Source of the DNA: CBDCUW01 sp965222745
GTDB taxonomy: Bacteria > Planctomycetota > Planctomycetia > Pirellulales > Pirellulaceae
Direction of reading: 5' to 3'
DNA length: 64,000 nt
NCBI GenBank assembly: GCA_965222745.1
Contig: CBDCUW010000003.1
Coordinates: 1,984,001-2,048,000 of the forward strand
The notes below the pieces were generated by a model that was not told the origin of the DNA, made no database searches, and was given only the letters and a program-made list of their open reading frames with translations. This document shows, piece by piece, positions 17,229 through 25,675 of the stretch. The stretch's first letter is position 1. Each line of letters starts with the position of its first letter. Both the position numbers and the translations under genes were made by a program.

Positions 17229-18554
17229 ATGAAGACGCTAACATTTACGATTGTTTTTCTTCTTCTCGGATTATTCACAGCCGCTTTTGCCCACCAGCCG
17301 GGCGACATGGTGGTCGCCGTTCGCGACGCGAGACTGATCGCTTCTGAAAAGGAAGTCGATGAAATCGCCGCCGGGCAAGTGCTGAAAGTTCTCGCCGCCC
17401 GTGATTCGCAGCTGTGGGTCAGTAGGGGCAAGCCGGGATGGATCTCGGAAACCGATGTGATCGAACTGTCCAAAGCGGAAGCGCATTTCAGCAAGGCGTT
17501 CGCTTCGGGTGCCGGCCCGGCAGACTATGCGGCACGCGGCGCCGTGCGAGCCGCCTTGGACAAACGCGAGGAAGCGATCACCGATTTGAAACGGGCCGTG
17601 GAATTGTCCAACGGGCGGACCGAATATCTGGCGGTCCTTGCGTATGCGCAATTGACGACGATGAAACAACCCGAAGCCATTGAGACCTTCACCAAGATCT
17701 TAGAGAAAGAAAATGACTCGGCGCCGGCGCTGATGGGCCGCGGATTGGCCTACTTTCAAGTCGGCCAAAACAAAAATGCGCTCGCCGACTTGGAGCGGGC
17801 CATCAAGTTGGATCCCGATCACAGCTTTCCCAAAAAGTATCGCGGCGCGCTGCTGCACGATTTGGGACGAATCCAAGAGGCGCAGGCCGATCTGGATTCC
17901 GCGATCGCAATCGATCGTTTCGATCCTTTTGCACGCCGCGCGCGAGGACGTTTGCATTACGACCTGGGGGACTATCGCGCCGCCCTGGAAGATTTTTCGG
18001 TTGCGGTCCAGGCCGATGCCAATGATCTGCCGGCAGTGGTGGGGCGTGGAGTGATCTACCACGCGATCGGAAAAGTTTCCGAAGCAATGGACGATTTTGC
18101 CAAAGCGACTCAGTTGGGCGAGGAGGTTTTTGAAAACGCTTACCTGTGGAACAACTTGGGGCAGACGCAGGTCGAGACGGGATATTTTGTGGAGGCGAAA
18201 GAGAATTTGCGGAAAGCAATTTCGTTGGATCCCAACTTCAACGAAGCCAAAAGTCATCTCGCCTGGTTGAGGGTGACTCGGTTCGCCGAGAATCCCGCTG
18301 AAATTGGCGCCGCCAAATCGGAAGTGAGTGAGGTTTTTGCAACCAGCCAGCCGAAAACTTATTGGGATTATCGCGCGCTGGCAGCGGTCAACGCGGCGCT
18401 GGGTGACTTTGACCGCGCGGTGAAGTATCAAACGATCGGCGAGAAGCATCTGGCAAAGACCGCTCCCAAACGGTTCGAGGCCGAATCTGCATCCGCCACC
18501 GCAGCCTACAAGGCTGGCAAGATCTTCGTTGGGACAGTTCCCGGCCGGCGCTGA
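17229..18554 (+). CDS. Exported TPR-repeat protein
   Basis: A 441-residue protein with a signal peptide (residues 1-21). Residues 25-75 resemble a small SH3-like beta domain (VVAVRDARLI...LWVSRGKPGWI). From about residue 95 to 360 there are seven or eight tetratricopeptide repeats, for instance ALADLERAIKLDPDHSFP and ALEDFSVAVQADANDLPA. Such solenoids mediate protein-protein contacts; here in the periplasm. No enzyme domain. It precedes the BlaI/M56 pair on the same strand with a separate promoter between, so it is probably not in that operon. Confidence 0.8.
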   Translation: MKTLTFTIVFLLLGLFTAAFAHQPGDMVVAVRDARLIASEKEVDEIAAGQVLKVLAARDSQLWVSRGKPGWISETDVIELSKAEAHFSKAFASGAGPADYAARGAVRAALDKREEAITDLKRAVELSNGRTEYLAVLAYAQLTTMKQPEAIETFTKILEKENDSAPALMGRGLAYFQVGQNKNALADLERAIKLDPDHSFPKKYRGALLHDLGRIQEAQADLDSAIAIDRFDPFARRARGRLHYDLGDYRAALEDFSVAVQADANDLPAVVGRGVIYHAIGKVSEAMDDFAKATQLGEEVFENAYLWNNLGQTQVETGYFVEAKENLRKAISLDPNFNEAKSHLAWLRVTRFAENPAEIGAAKSEVSEVFATSQPKTYWDYRALAAVNAALGDFDRAVKYQTIGEKHLAKTAPKRFEAESASATAAYKAGKIFVGTVPGRR

Positions 18555-18610
18555 TTTGGGCTTTGCACAGTCAAACCGACAAGCCCACTTCGCGAAAATC
18601 GATCGCCGGC

Positions 18611-18660
18611 TTGACTCCTAGGACGCGATGTCCTAGTATGGCCTGAGACATCATGTCCTA
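18611..18660 (+). promoter_or_regulatory. BlaI-type promoter with two operators
   Basis: A sigma-70-like promoter, TTGACT at 18611-18616 and TAGTAT at 18634-18639 with a 17-bp spacer. Between and over the boxes lies the palindrome TAGGACgcgatGTCCTA (18619-18635); a second, GACATCATGTC with flanking similarity, lies at 18647-18657. Dyads of the GACA/TGTC type are what BlaI/MecI/CopY repressors bind. Their position would block RNA polymerase, implying autorepression of the operon at 18696-23077. Confidence 0.75.
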
Positions 18661-18695
18661 TCTTGGGTCGAGATCGAATTTTAAGGGAGGCGATT

Positions 18696-19115
18696 ATGGC
18701 TGGAGCTCCTCGCGACGTGACCGGCGCGGAATTGAACGTGCTGAGGGCCCTTTGGCAAAAGTGGCCGCTGACGATACGGCAAATCGCCGAAGCCCTTTCA
18801 CCGGGAGACGCCGACAGTTACTACGCCACCGTCAAAAAACTGTTGGAGCGGTTGGAGGCGAAAGGGTTGGTGCGCCGCGAGCCCGAAGGGATTGCCTTTG
18901 TCTATGAGGCGACAATCGACCGGGATGAACTGGTCGGCAGGAGGCTGCAAGAGGTCTCCGAATCGCTCTGTGACGGCACGCTGACACCGCTGCTGACGCA
19001 ACTTGCCCGGCACCGTCATTTGAGCAAAAAGCAGCAGCAAACGTTGATGTCTCTCATTGACGATCTCGCCAAAAACGAATCGAGCCGCGGCAAACAACGT
19101 GGAGGCCGATCATGA
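18696..19115 (+). CDS. BlaI/MecI/CopY-family transcriptional repressor
   Basis: A 139-residue winged-helix repressor. The family pattern is clear: LTIRQIAEALSP and YYATVKKLLERLEAKGLVRRE (recognition helix and wing) in the first 65 residues, and a helical dimerisation tail. Relatives bind dyad operators and are cleaved or released when the partner M56 sensor protease detects a signal. Start ATG 18696 follows an AAGGGAGG ribosome-binding site; a longer frame from 18663 lacks one. Its last codons overlap the M56 gene by 4 bp (ATGA). Two dyads in the promoter point to autoregulation. Confidence 0.9.
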   Translation: MAGAPRDVTGAELNVLRALWQKWPLTIRQIAEALSPGDADSYYATVKKLLERLEAKGLVRREPEGIAFVYEATIDRDELVGRRLQEVSESLCDGTLTPLLTQLARHRHLSKKQQQTLMSLIDDLAKNESSRGKQRGGRS

Positions 19116-22100
19116 ATGACCTTGTTACCACAGCATTGGCAAACACGTTCGTCGTCGCCCTGGCATTGGTGGCGGTGGTTTTGGCGCGACGGTTTTCTGC
19201 TCGTCCTCAACTGATTCACGCAGCGTGTGTGTTGATGTTGTTGAAGCTGGTAACCCCTCCGATTTTGACGCCTGACATCAAGGTGTTGCCGGGGGAACCG
19301 CAGCCGCCAACCACGGCTCAGCAGGAGGTTCAAAATACTGCGCCGAGCGTCGTTTCGCAGCCAGCCTTCGAAACAGCAACGGTGGTCGAGACGACGCCCG
19401 GCCGAACGATTCCGCCAGTTGCAGATGCGCAGCAGGCAGTGGCGACGGCGCCCGACGTTCCGCTTGCCACCATGACGCGGTCGAAGCCGACATGGAGTGT
19501 CGACGGTTTACGGATCGCGATGTTGATTTGGGTGGTCGGATCGATGTTGTGGCTGCTGGTATCGGTGAGACGCATTGTTCGGTTCCGCCGCTGGATACGA
19601 GACTGCTGTGCGGCGGATTCGGAAGTCATTTCGGCGGCACAACATCTGGCAAATCGACTTGGTTTGCATCCAGAAAAGATTCCCAGCGTCCGATTCGTTG
19701 ACGGCAACGCGTCGCCGATGCTTTGGTCGCTGTTTGGCCGAGCGCGAATCATCTTGCCGCACGATCTTTGGCAGACGTTGGATGCACCGCAGCGCCAATC
19801 GCTGCTGTTGCATGAGCTTGCGCATTTTCGGCGTCGTGATCATTGGGTGCGATTGCTTGAGTTTGTTGTCACCGGAATCTACTGGTGGAACCCGATCTTG
19901 TGGCTGGTTCGACGTGAATTGCGTCAGAGCGAAGAAGAGTGTTGCGATCAGATTGTCGTGGGGACGCTGCCCGAATCCAAGCGAGCTTATGCCGAAGCAA
20001 TCGTCAAAACGATCGGGCAGATCTCGGTCCCCGCAGTACCGGGCGGGACAGGCATCGGTTGGTTGGCCGAGATCGAAAACCGGCTGAGCAAGATCATGCA
20101 GCAGGCGAATCATCGGCCGCTGTCGCGAGCCCTTCAATCGGCGCTGGTTGTCTTTGGATGTTTGTTTCTGAGCTGGACGCCGATGCTTGCTCCGGCTCCC
20201 GCGCAAGACGCGGTGGAGGTGGAATCATCGCAGCCGGCAGGAAAGGTTTTGGTGAGCGTGGTCGATCCGGACGGCCGCCCACTGGACGGTGTGGAGATCT
20301 CTGCGATCGTCGAATCAGAACTTTGGACAGAAAAATTCACGACCGATTTGCAGGGGAAAATTCGTGTCCCGGCAACGTGGTTGCCGAAAGCACCCGGCGG
20401 TGCCAAACGTGTTGTGTTGGGAACCGACGACGCGGCAGCGGGTTTCGGCTGGTTGGATTTGGAACGTTTGTCGGATGATCGATCGCCAAAAGCTGACGGA
20501 AAAGACGGACCGGTGCTCACTTTGCGAAAGAAGGACCATCGATTCGTCGGCAGATTCGTTGACAAGCAGGGACGTCCGCTTGCCGGTGTTCGCGCCAAAG
20601 TGGTATCGATCGCCGCAAGTGACAACGGCAATGTTCGAGCTTGGGTGCTGGGAGAGGCGACGACGCTTGGCGAAGGTGTCAGCGATGGCGGCGGTCGTTT
20701 CTGGTTCGACCTACCCAAGAGCACCCAATTCGCGATTCGCGTCGAACACCGTGATTGGATCGCCCGACAACTTTACGGGCGTGGTGAACAGATGCCACTT
20801 GGCGATATCGAATTGTCACCGGCTGGTCGTATCGAAGGTCGACTGGTGGGCGCTGATGGCGGCCCGCTTGCCGGACATCGTGTTGGGGCTCAGGCGTGGA
20901 ATAGCCAGACCCTTTCCGAACCGAGCGCCTCGTGGGGCACGGCGACAAGTGACCAGGACGGTCGGTACGTGATCGGAGGCTTGCCCGCCGGCCGATTCAA
21001 TGTGTTGTACGTGAGCCGAAGCGACAAACGGGAACTCAATGCTCCGGCGGTGGAAGGTGTGCATGTCAAAGTCGGCGCCGCAACGGAGGCCAATTTTCAG
21101 GTTGAAAAAGGAACGCGAGTTTTTGGCAAGGTGGTCGACGCGGAGAATGGAAAACCGTTGTCTGGGATTCACGTTGGGCACTACGGATCGGCGCGGCCCG
21201 AATCGGGAGCAGCCGCGTTGATGCAGCAAACGAAAGAGGACGGATCGTTCGCGTTCTTTGTTCCGGAAGGCTTGAGTCTGTTTTACGTTGCCGAAGGGGA
21301 ACGTCAGCACGTTCCCGATGGGAAACGGGTGATGAAAGTGGCAGGCGAAGCGGTCGGACCGCTGACTCTGAAAGCCGGTCCGAAAACGGGAGGCGTTGGC
21401 GAATCGGTAGCGACGGTGAACGAATCGTCTGACGCGGTGACGTACCACCCGCCGCCGAGAGAAACCTACAAGGTCAAAATCCAGCTGCAACCACCGGCCG
21501 GAAAAAGCGTCAACCACGTGTTGGTTCGAACCGTTAGCGTCCGAAGTCAACGAACCAACATGTGGTCGGTCAAAAGTGGCGAGGAGATCGAGATGGAGTT
21601 CAACAATCCTTCGCCGGGACCCTTTTTCTTCTCCATCGATGCCACAGGATATCTGTCGGCAAGGAGCGAGCCGATATCGACGAGTGACAAGAACCCGGTG
21701 GTCACGATTCCGCTAACGCCGGAAAAGTTCGTGCCCATTCGCGGCCGCGTGGTCGATCGCCAGGGAACGCCGATTGCCGGGGCGCGGGTTCGCCTACGGC
21801 GAGACATTTTTCAGGAAATGCAGTTTCCCTTTGGCGTCGAATATCAAAGTGACCAGGAGGGGAATTTTTTGGTGGATCACATTCGCGTCGGCGACCGAGT
21901 GCAAGTGCGGCTGGATAAGGAAGGAACAGGCGGTGCAGATTCGCCTTGGTTGGATGTGGTCGACGGACCGGCGGTCGAATTGGCCGAGCTGGTTCTCGGT
22001 CCGCCCGACAAGAAGTTGGGTGGACGAGTTCGCAACTACAACGGCATCCCGTTGGCAGGCGCAAAGGTTTCGCTCAGCGGTTACCCGGACATCCACGACG

Positions 22101-23077
22101 TGACTGACGATTCAGGAGAATTCCTGTTGCAGAAGGTGCCCAACGGCAGGCAGGCCGTCATGATTGCCTACAAGCAGCTCCGTCCCAAACGCCGAAACGT
22201 GATGGCCGGCAGATTGGACCACGATCTGCGGATCCAATCCCAAACTCCCCGGCAGCGCGACGTGTCGACAGTCGACATCAAGCTGGTGACAGGGGATGGT
22301 GAAGCGGTCCAGTGGGCGCGCTACTTCGGATGTTTTGAAGGGGGCGACTACCTGGTTGGGATGCCCGATCGCCGAGGAAATTTTGAGCAATGGGATTTCA
22401 CCGACCAGCGGGAACGGTTCCCCAACAAGAAACTCGTCGTTTGCGTCTGGGCCAAAGATTACCGGTTCGCCGTCTCGGAACCCTTTGCGATGCGAGACAA
22501 TCCGCCGCCGGTGACGATCGAATTGGAACCTTCCCCACCCGCAACGGTTACCGGAATGGTGATTGACCAAGACGGCAATCCGCTGGAAGGTGTACGAGTC
22601 GGAGCTTCTTTGCAGTTGACCGAGAACGACAACTTCGAGGACTGGAATTACTACCAATCAAAGGTCAAGTTGCCGACCACCGGAGCGGACGGTCGTTTTT
22701 CGATTCCCAATCAACCCGTTGGCGGTCGGTTGGCGGTCTACGTGAAGAAGGTGGGTTTTGCTGGCCAGTGGTCCGAGCGTATCGAGTTGACTTCGCCCGG
22801 TGAAAACGAAGTGCCGACGATCCAGCTTTCCACCGCCACCCTGCAAGTCGGCGGGCAAGTGCGCGATTCGCTGGGGAAATTCGTCGGCGGTGCGGTGGTG
22901 GAGATTTTAGATCTTGGTGTGGAACGAACCACGACCGACGCCAAGGGACGCTTCCTGTTTGACGGGCTTGGACAACGGAATTTTCACATCCAAGTCGCAA
23001 GCCGCGAAGGAGACTGGTGGGGCCAGGTGACCTCGGGAAACACCAACCTGGAAATCAACCTGAATCCCAAACCATGA
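19112..23077 (+). CDS. BlaR1-like M56 metalloprotease with many carboxypeptidase-regulatory-like repeats
   Basis: A 1321-residue membrane protein. The N-terminal 360 residues are the M56 unit: hydrophobic spans near 4-24, 32-52, 133-155 and 345-363, the zinc motif HELAH at 234-238 and a downstream glutamate cluster (RQSEEECC, near 270). The remaining ~950 residues are a row of about nine to ten beta-sandwich repeats of the carboxypeptidase D regulatory type, each with a G.V.D..G.P..GA.V pattern. In BlaR1 this side carries a penicillin-binding sensor; here the beta repeats replace it. Expected topology places them outside the cytoplasm. Co-transcribed with the BlaI-type gene (4-bp overlap), which it probably inactivates on sensing a ligand. 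The inducer is unknown. Confidence 0.85.
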   Translation: MNDLVTTALANTFVVALALVAVVLARRFSARPQLIHAACVLMLLKLVTPPILTPDIKVLPGEPQPPTTAQQEVQNTAPSVVSQPAFETATVVETTPGRTIPPVADAQQAVATAPDVPLATMTRSKPTWSVDGLRIAMLIWVVGSMLWLLVSVRRIVRFRRWIRDCCAADSEVISAAQHLANRLGLHPEKIPSVRFVDGNASPMLWSLFGRARIILPHDLWQTLDAPQRQSLLLHELAHFRRRDHWVRLLEFVVTGIYWWNPILWLVRRELRQSEEECCDQIVVGTLPESKRAYAEAIVKTIGQISVPAVPGGTGIGWLAEIENRLSKIMQQANHRPLSRALQSALVVFGCLFLSWTPMLAPAPAQDAVEVESSQPAGKVLVSVVDPDGRPLDGVEISAIVESELWTEKFTTDLQGKIRVPATWLPKAPGGAKRVVLGTDDAAAGFGWLDLERLSDDRSPKADGKDGPVLTLRKKDHRFVGRFVDKQGRPLAGVRAKVVSIAASDNGNVRAWVLGEATTLGEGVSDGGGRFWFDLPKSTQFAIRVEHRDWIARQLYGRGEQMPLGDIELSPAGRIEGRLVGADGGPLAGHRVGAQAWNSQTLSEPSASWGTATSDQDGRYVIGGLPAGRFNVLYVSRSDKRELNAPAVEGVHVKVGAATEANFQVEKGTRVFGKVVDAENGKPLSGIHVGHYGSARPESGAAALMQQTKEDGSFAFFVPEGLSLFYVAEGERQHVPDGKRVMKVAGEAVGPLTLKAGPKTGGVGESVATVNESSDAVTYHPPPRETYKVKIQLQPPAGKSVNHVLVRTVSVRSQRTNMWSVKSGEEIEMEFNNPSPGPFFFSIDATGYLSARSEPISTSDKNPVVTIPLTPEKFVPIRGRVVDRQGTPIAGARVRLRRDIFQEMQFPFGVEYQSDQEGNFLVDHIRVGDRVQVRLDKEGTGGADSPWLDVVDGPAVELAELVLGPPDKKLGGRVRNYNGIPLAGAKVSLSGYPDIHDVTDDSGEFLLQKVPNGRQAVMIAYKQLRPKRRNVMAGRLDHDLRIQSQTPRQRDVSTVDIKLVTGDGEAVQWARYFGCFEGGDYLVGMPDRRGNFEQWDFTDQRERFPNKKLVVCVWAKDYRFAVSEPFAMRDNPPPVTIELEPSPPATVTGMVIDQDGNPLEGVRVGASLQLTENDNFEDWNYYQSKVKLPTTGADGRFSIPNQPVGGRLAVYVKKVGFAGQWSERIELTSPGENEVPTIQLSTATLQVGGQVRDSLGKFVGGAVVEILDLGVERTTTDAKGRFLFDGLGQRNFHIQVASREGDWWGQVTSGNTNLEINLNPKP

Positions 23078-23117
23078 ACCGGCGGGCAGCAGCCGTCGCA
23101 GGCTGTTCCGTTTCAGG

Positions 23118-23143
23118 GTAGCGAAACTCGCCAAGAGTTTCGG
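23118..23143. repeat. Family-A hairpin unit
   Basis: Same 26-base unit as 1832-1857 (ctc/gag stem variant), placed 40 bp after the stop of the M56 gene. A degenerate inverse partner (ccgaaagtggct) follows at 23159-23170, so this is a partly decayed double hairpin. Confidence 0.65.
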
Positions 23144-23184
23144 CCACGTCGTGAATCGCCGAAAGTGGCTTTTCCGGGAATCCC

Positions 23185-23237
23185 GTTCGTACTCGTGCTC
23201 CTCGTGGCATTTTGTGGTGAGTACCACGAGTAGGAAC
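23185..23237. repeat. Short gtactcgt-type palindrome
   Basis: gttcgtactcgtgctcctcg at 23185-23204 faces gagtaccacgagtaggaac at 23219-23237; the two ends are inverted versions of one another. The same ends and hexamer units are greatly expanded at 24356-24447. Confidence 0.6.
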
Positions 23238-23340
23238 AGAAGGCATTCGGCGGGCACGCTAATCGGATGAAACTTTCCGAGCACGGAAATCGGTGAAGCG
23301 ACCAGGATTTGTTCATCGGGCCAGAGGCCCAGCACTTTGT

Positions 23341-23478
23341 TTAGCCCAGGGCGAGGCAACGTGAGTTTTACGAACGTTGACGCTGCCCTGGGTCAGCGAC
23401 CGTTTCTCATCTCCCCGCAGGTGGACCCAGGGCAGCGGTATTGCTCGTAAGACTCGCAAAACCTCGGCGCTGGGCTAA
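23341..23478. repeat. Long inverted repeat with ~54-bp arms
   Basis: The left arm 23341-23394 begins ttagcccagggcgagg and ends gctgccctgggtc; the right arm 23424-23478 is its imperfect inverse (gacccagggcagc ... gctgggctaa). A 29-bp loop separates them. No coding capacity. It is either a MITE-like element or a structured transcript/terminator between convergent genes. Confidence 0.65.
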
Positions 23479-23604
23479 GCAAACGGCTGCACCTTCGGTG
23501 CGAAAGAAGGAGGTCCGACTGACACAGGACCAGCCGATGAACAAACAATCCGATCAGCGTGCCTGTACCCGCCTGAGCGTCAGTTCGTTGGATGTCAAAT
23601 TCGA

Positions 23605-24279
23605 TTATTCGGCTGGGATCAGCAGTGGCCGGCAGAGCGATGCGGAGACGGCTTCGATCTTCAGCGGTGCGGCTACCAGCAGGTACCGACCGCTTTCGAC
23701 TTGCTGAAGATCGATTACCAGGGGAGCAAGCAGGAGCATCCGGGGATTCGACTCGAATAGTCGCGGTACCGCACCGTAGGGGGCTCGCAGGTTGTCAATG
23801 GCTGGGATGTCGACACCAAGAAGATGAACTTGCTGCCGGCAAAGCCACTGCACCAACTCTTCCGCAAAATAGGGGCAGTCGCTCAGGTAGTTGGGTTGGC
23901 GATGGTTTTTTCCCCAGCCGGTCGCGATCACGATTGTGTCGGACGGCTCGACGGTCAATCCACTTTTGGAAAGGGCAAGTTCGACTTCTGGCAGCGAAAT
24001 TTCTTCCCCCGGGTTTTTCTCGGCAAGGGTGACGACTTTGCAAGGTCTTACGTAGTCGGTGGTTTCAAAATCACGCAGCTGAATCTCATTGTCCAGCTTA
24101 TGTTGGCTCGTTTCCAGATAAGTTCCCGTATGAGAGCAGAGGTCAAAGCGGTACACCGTGCTTGGGTCGCCAGCCTTGGTCTGGGCAATCGCCGAGATAT
24201 TGTTTTCCCAGCCCGAACGATAGCACCACATGCCGGGATAAATTGGCATGCCAACGTCGTGAACTTGTGGTGTATTCAT
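23605..24279 (-). CDS. Cyclase-family (kynurenine formamidase-like) protein with altered metal motif
   Basis: A 224-residue member of the cyclase family (PF04199-type), which includes metal-dependent hydrolases such as bacterial kynurenine formamidase. The fold is recognisable from MPIYPGMWCYRSG near the start and LLGVDIPAIDN late in the protein. The usual HxGTHxDxPxH metal motif reads H50-TGT-Y54-L-E56-TSQ-H60: the second histidine is tyrosine and the aspartate is glutamate. It may therefore use a different metal set or reaction, or be inactive. It stands alone, flanked by palindromes. Confidence 0.7.
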   Translation of the reverse strand: MNTPQVHDVGMPIYPGMWCYRSGWENNISAIAQTKAGDPSTVYRFDLCSHTGTYLETSQHKLDNEIQLRDFETTDYVRPCKVVTLAEKNPGEEISLPEVELALSKSGLTVEPSDTIVIATGWGKNHRQPNYLSDCPYFAEELVQWLCRQQVHLLGVDIPAIDNLRAPYGAVPRLFESNPRMLLLAPLVIDLQQVESGRYLLVAAPLKIEAVSASLCRPLLIPAE

Positions 24280-24355
24280 GCGTGGTGAAGGGGGTTGGCT
24301 GTGATCATCGGCTAGATTTGGAACAGCATTCCGTGGTAGCGGCCATTCCGATTGT

Positions 24356-24447
24356 TCGTACTCGTACTCGTACTCGTACTCGTACTCGTCGCAAAGTGCC
24401 GTGAGTAGGAGTACGAGTAGGAGTACGAGTAGGAGTACGAATAGGAA
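24356..24447. repeat. Hexamer-expanded palindrome
   Basis: The left arm is five copies of cgtact (24358-24387); the right arm is three copies of the 12-mer agtaggagtacg (24405-24440) plus a partial copy. The two arms are inverted relative to one another and can pair along most of their length around a 14-bp loop. It appears to be an expanded version of the element at 23185-23237 and lies between the starts/ends of minus-strand genes. Confidence 0.75.
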
Positions 24448-24481
24448 CCAGGGCTGCCTGTCCGTTTTGCTGGAAGGATCA

Positions 24482-25606
24482 TCACTGCGATTTCGGAGAA
24501 ATCGCCGACAGGTCTTCCAATCGTTGATCGTAACGTTGGATCAAGTATTTCATTTGCAACTTTTCCATCAGGCAGCGATTGGCCGTTTGAAGTTCTTGTC
24601 GGCGATCGGTGTCCCGCATGCTGGCGATCATCGCGACCGCGTCTTCCAAGGTATCGTAAAGTGACCGTGGGTCGACCAGTTCCGGGTAGCTCAGTCGTCG
24701 CGGCAAAATCGGTGTGGCGCCGGCCCAAATGGCTTCACAGATTGCAATGCCAAAGAATTCGTGGTCAGCAGTCGACACCACGACATCCATGGACCGTAGC
24801 AGCCGCCAATAGTCTCTGACCGATTCGGCGAATCCATCGTGTTGAATTCGATGCTGGTAGCGGTCGCGCAGCTGCTGAAGTGCCGCGGGCGGTTGCGGCG
24901 GTCTGGCGCCAAGGAGAATCAGCCGATAGGGAAGGTTCATTTCTTCCAAGTGGTCGATGATTTCCAGCAATCGATCGGGACACTTATCATGTTCCCAACG
25001 AGAAACCCAGCCGATACGAATTTCGCCGCCAGCATCGTCGCCACCTTCGGGAAGCGGATCGGGAGGATCGAAACCGGGAGGAAGCAGATGGCTTTTTTCC
25101 GCCAGCAGGGAGAAGTCGTGGACCTTGCGAGCATCGGGCATTCTTTGGATGAATGCTTCGCTTGCCGTCAAGAATTCATCTCGGTGAAAGTCCGAGTTGA
25201 ACCAACATTCATCCGCGGCGATGGCAGTCAGCAAGTTGGTGTAGCCGAAGTGATGATCGGTTCGCGCCGCCGGCGAGATCGGGTAAGTCCACTGGCTCTC
25301 GTGGAAATAGACAACGGCTGGCACATCGACGACGCGGGATCCTCGCAACATTCCTCGCCAAGCGGGCAGGTCCAGCATGCTGCTGCAGAAAACCAGATCA
25401 ACCGGGCCATCATCGATGACGTCACGTGCAGCCAGGGCCAGTTCAAGCGGCGCCGATCGGCTTCGCCATTTCCAATGCACCGGCTTGCCAGAGACAAGCA
25501 CCCATTGATGGCGGCTGTGCCGCATCACGGCACGAAGAAAACTTCGATGACTGCCACCGTCAAACGGCTCGACAGCCAGCACACGCAGCGGGCGTGAAAT
25601 ACTCAC
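24482..25606 (-). CDS. DUF3524/GTDC1-type glycosyltransferase (tRNA-queuosine mannosyltransferase homologue)
   Basis: A 374-residue GT-B glycosyltransferase. The N-terminal VLAVEPFDGGSHRSFL and the block HESQWTYP...HHFGYTNLLTAIAADECWFNS are diagnostic of the DUF3524/GTDC1 family; the animal member is the tRNA-queuosine alpha-mannosyltransferase. The C-terminal half has the Rossmann donor site (IGWVSRWEHDKCPDRLLEII). The bacterial role is not established, so queuosine-tRNA mannosylation is an inference. The start is the GTG at 25604-25606, embedded in the duplicated 3' end of the dehydrogenase gene (see 25603-25639). Its last nine residues (LSAISPKSQ) are encoded by a family-B hairpin unit (24487-24509), suggesting that the repeat landed on its end. 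Confidence 0.82.
   Translation of the reverse strand: MSISRPLRVLAVEPFDGGSHRSFLRAVMRHSRHQWVLVSGKPVHWKWRSRSAPLELALAARDVIDDGPVDLVFCSSMLDLPAWRGMLRGSRVVDVPAVVYFHESQWTYPISPAARTDHHFGYTNLLTAIAADECWFNSDFHRDEFLTASEAFIQRMPDARKVHDFSLLAEKSHLLPPGFDPPDPLPEGGDDAGGEIRIGWVSRWEHDKCPDRLLEIIDHLEEMNLPYRLILLGARPPQPPAALQQLRDRYQHRIQHDGFAESVRDYWRLLRSMDVVVSTADHEFFGIAICEAIWAGATPILPRRLSYPELVDPRSLYDTLEDAVAMIASMRDTDRRQELQTANRCLMEKLQMKYLIQRYDQRLEDLSAISPKSQ
24487..24509. repeat. Family-B hairpin inside the 3' end of a gene
   Basis: gcgatttcggagaaatcgcc is the inverse of the 7935-7961 unit. It overlaps the end of the glycosyltransferase frame, where it supplies the C-terminal residues. Confidence 0.65.
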
Positions 25607-25639
25607 GTTTTCCGGATCTTTTCTCGATGTTCCGTCACG
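25603..25639. repeat. Duplicated 3' end of the dehydrogenase gene (copy 1)
   Basis: 37 bp matching 26243-26279 at 34 positions. Read on the minus strand it still encodes VTEHREKIRKT and the TGA that overlaps the GTG start of the glycosyltransferase. It is a remnant of the true gene end, now separated from the gene by the toxin-antitoxin cassette. Confidence 0.8.
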
Positions 25640-25675
25640 TCACAGCGGTTAACGAGGAAGGAAACGGGTGAGGCG

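Larger units (their letters stand above)
23078..23604. other. Intergenic region full of palindromic elements
   Basis: About 530 bp with no gene. It holds a family-A hairpin (23118-23143), a hexamer-type palindrome (23185-23237) and a long inverted repeat (23341-23478), each listed separately. It separates the convergent M56 and cyclase genes. Confidence 0.6.

Noticed and set aside
24356..24447. Possible CRISPR array
   Set aside because: The repeats are contiguous 6- and 12-mers without spacers, arranged as an inverted repeat; no cas genes nearby.
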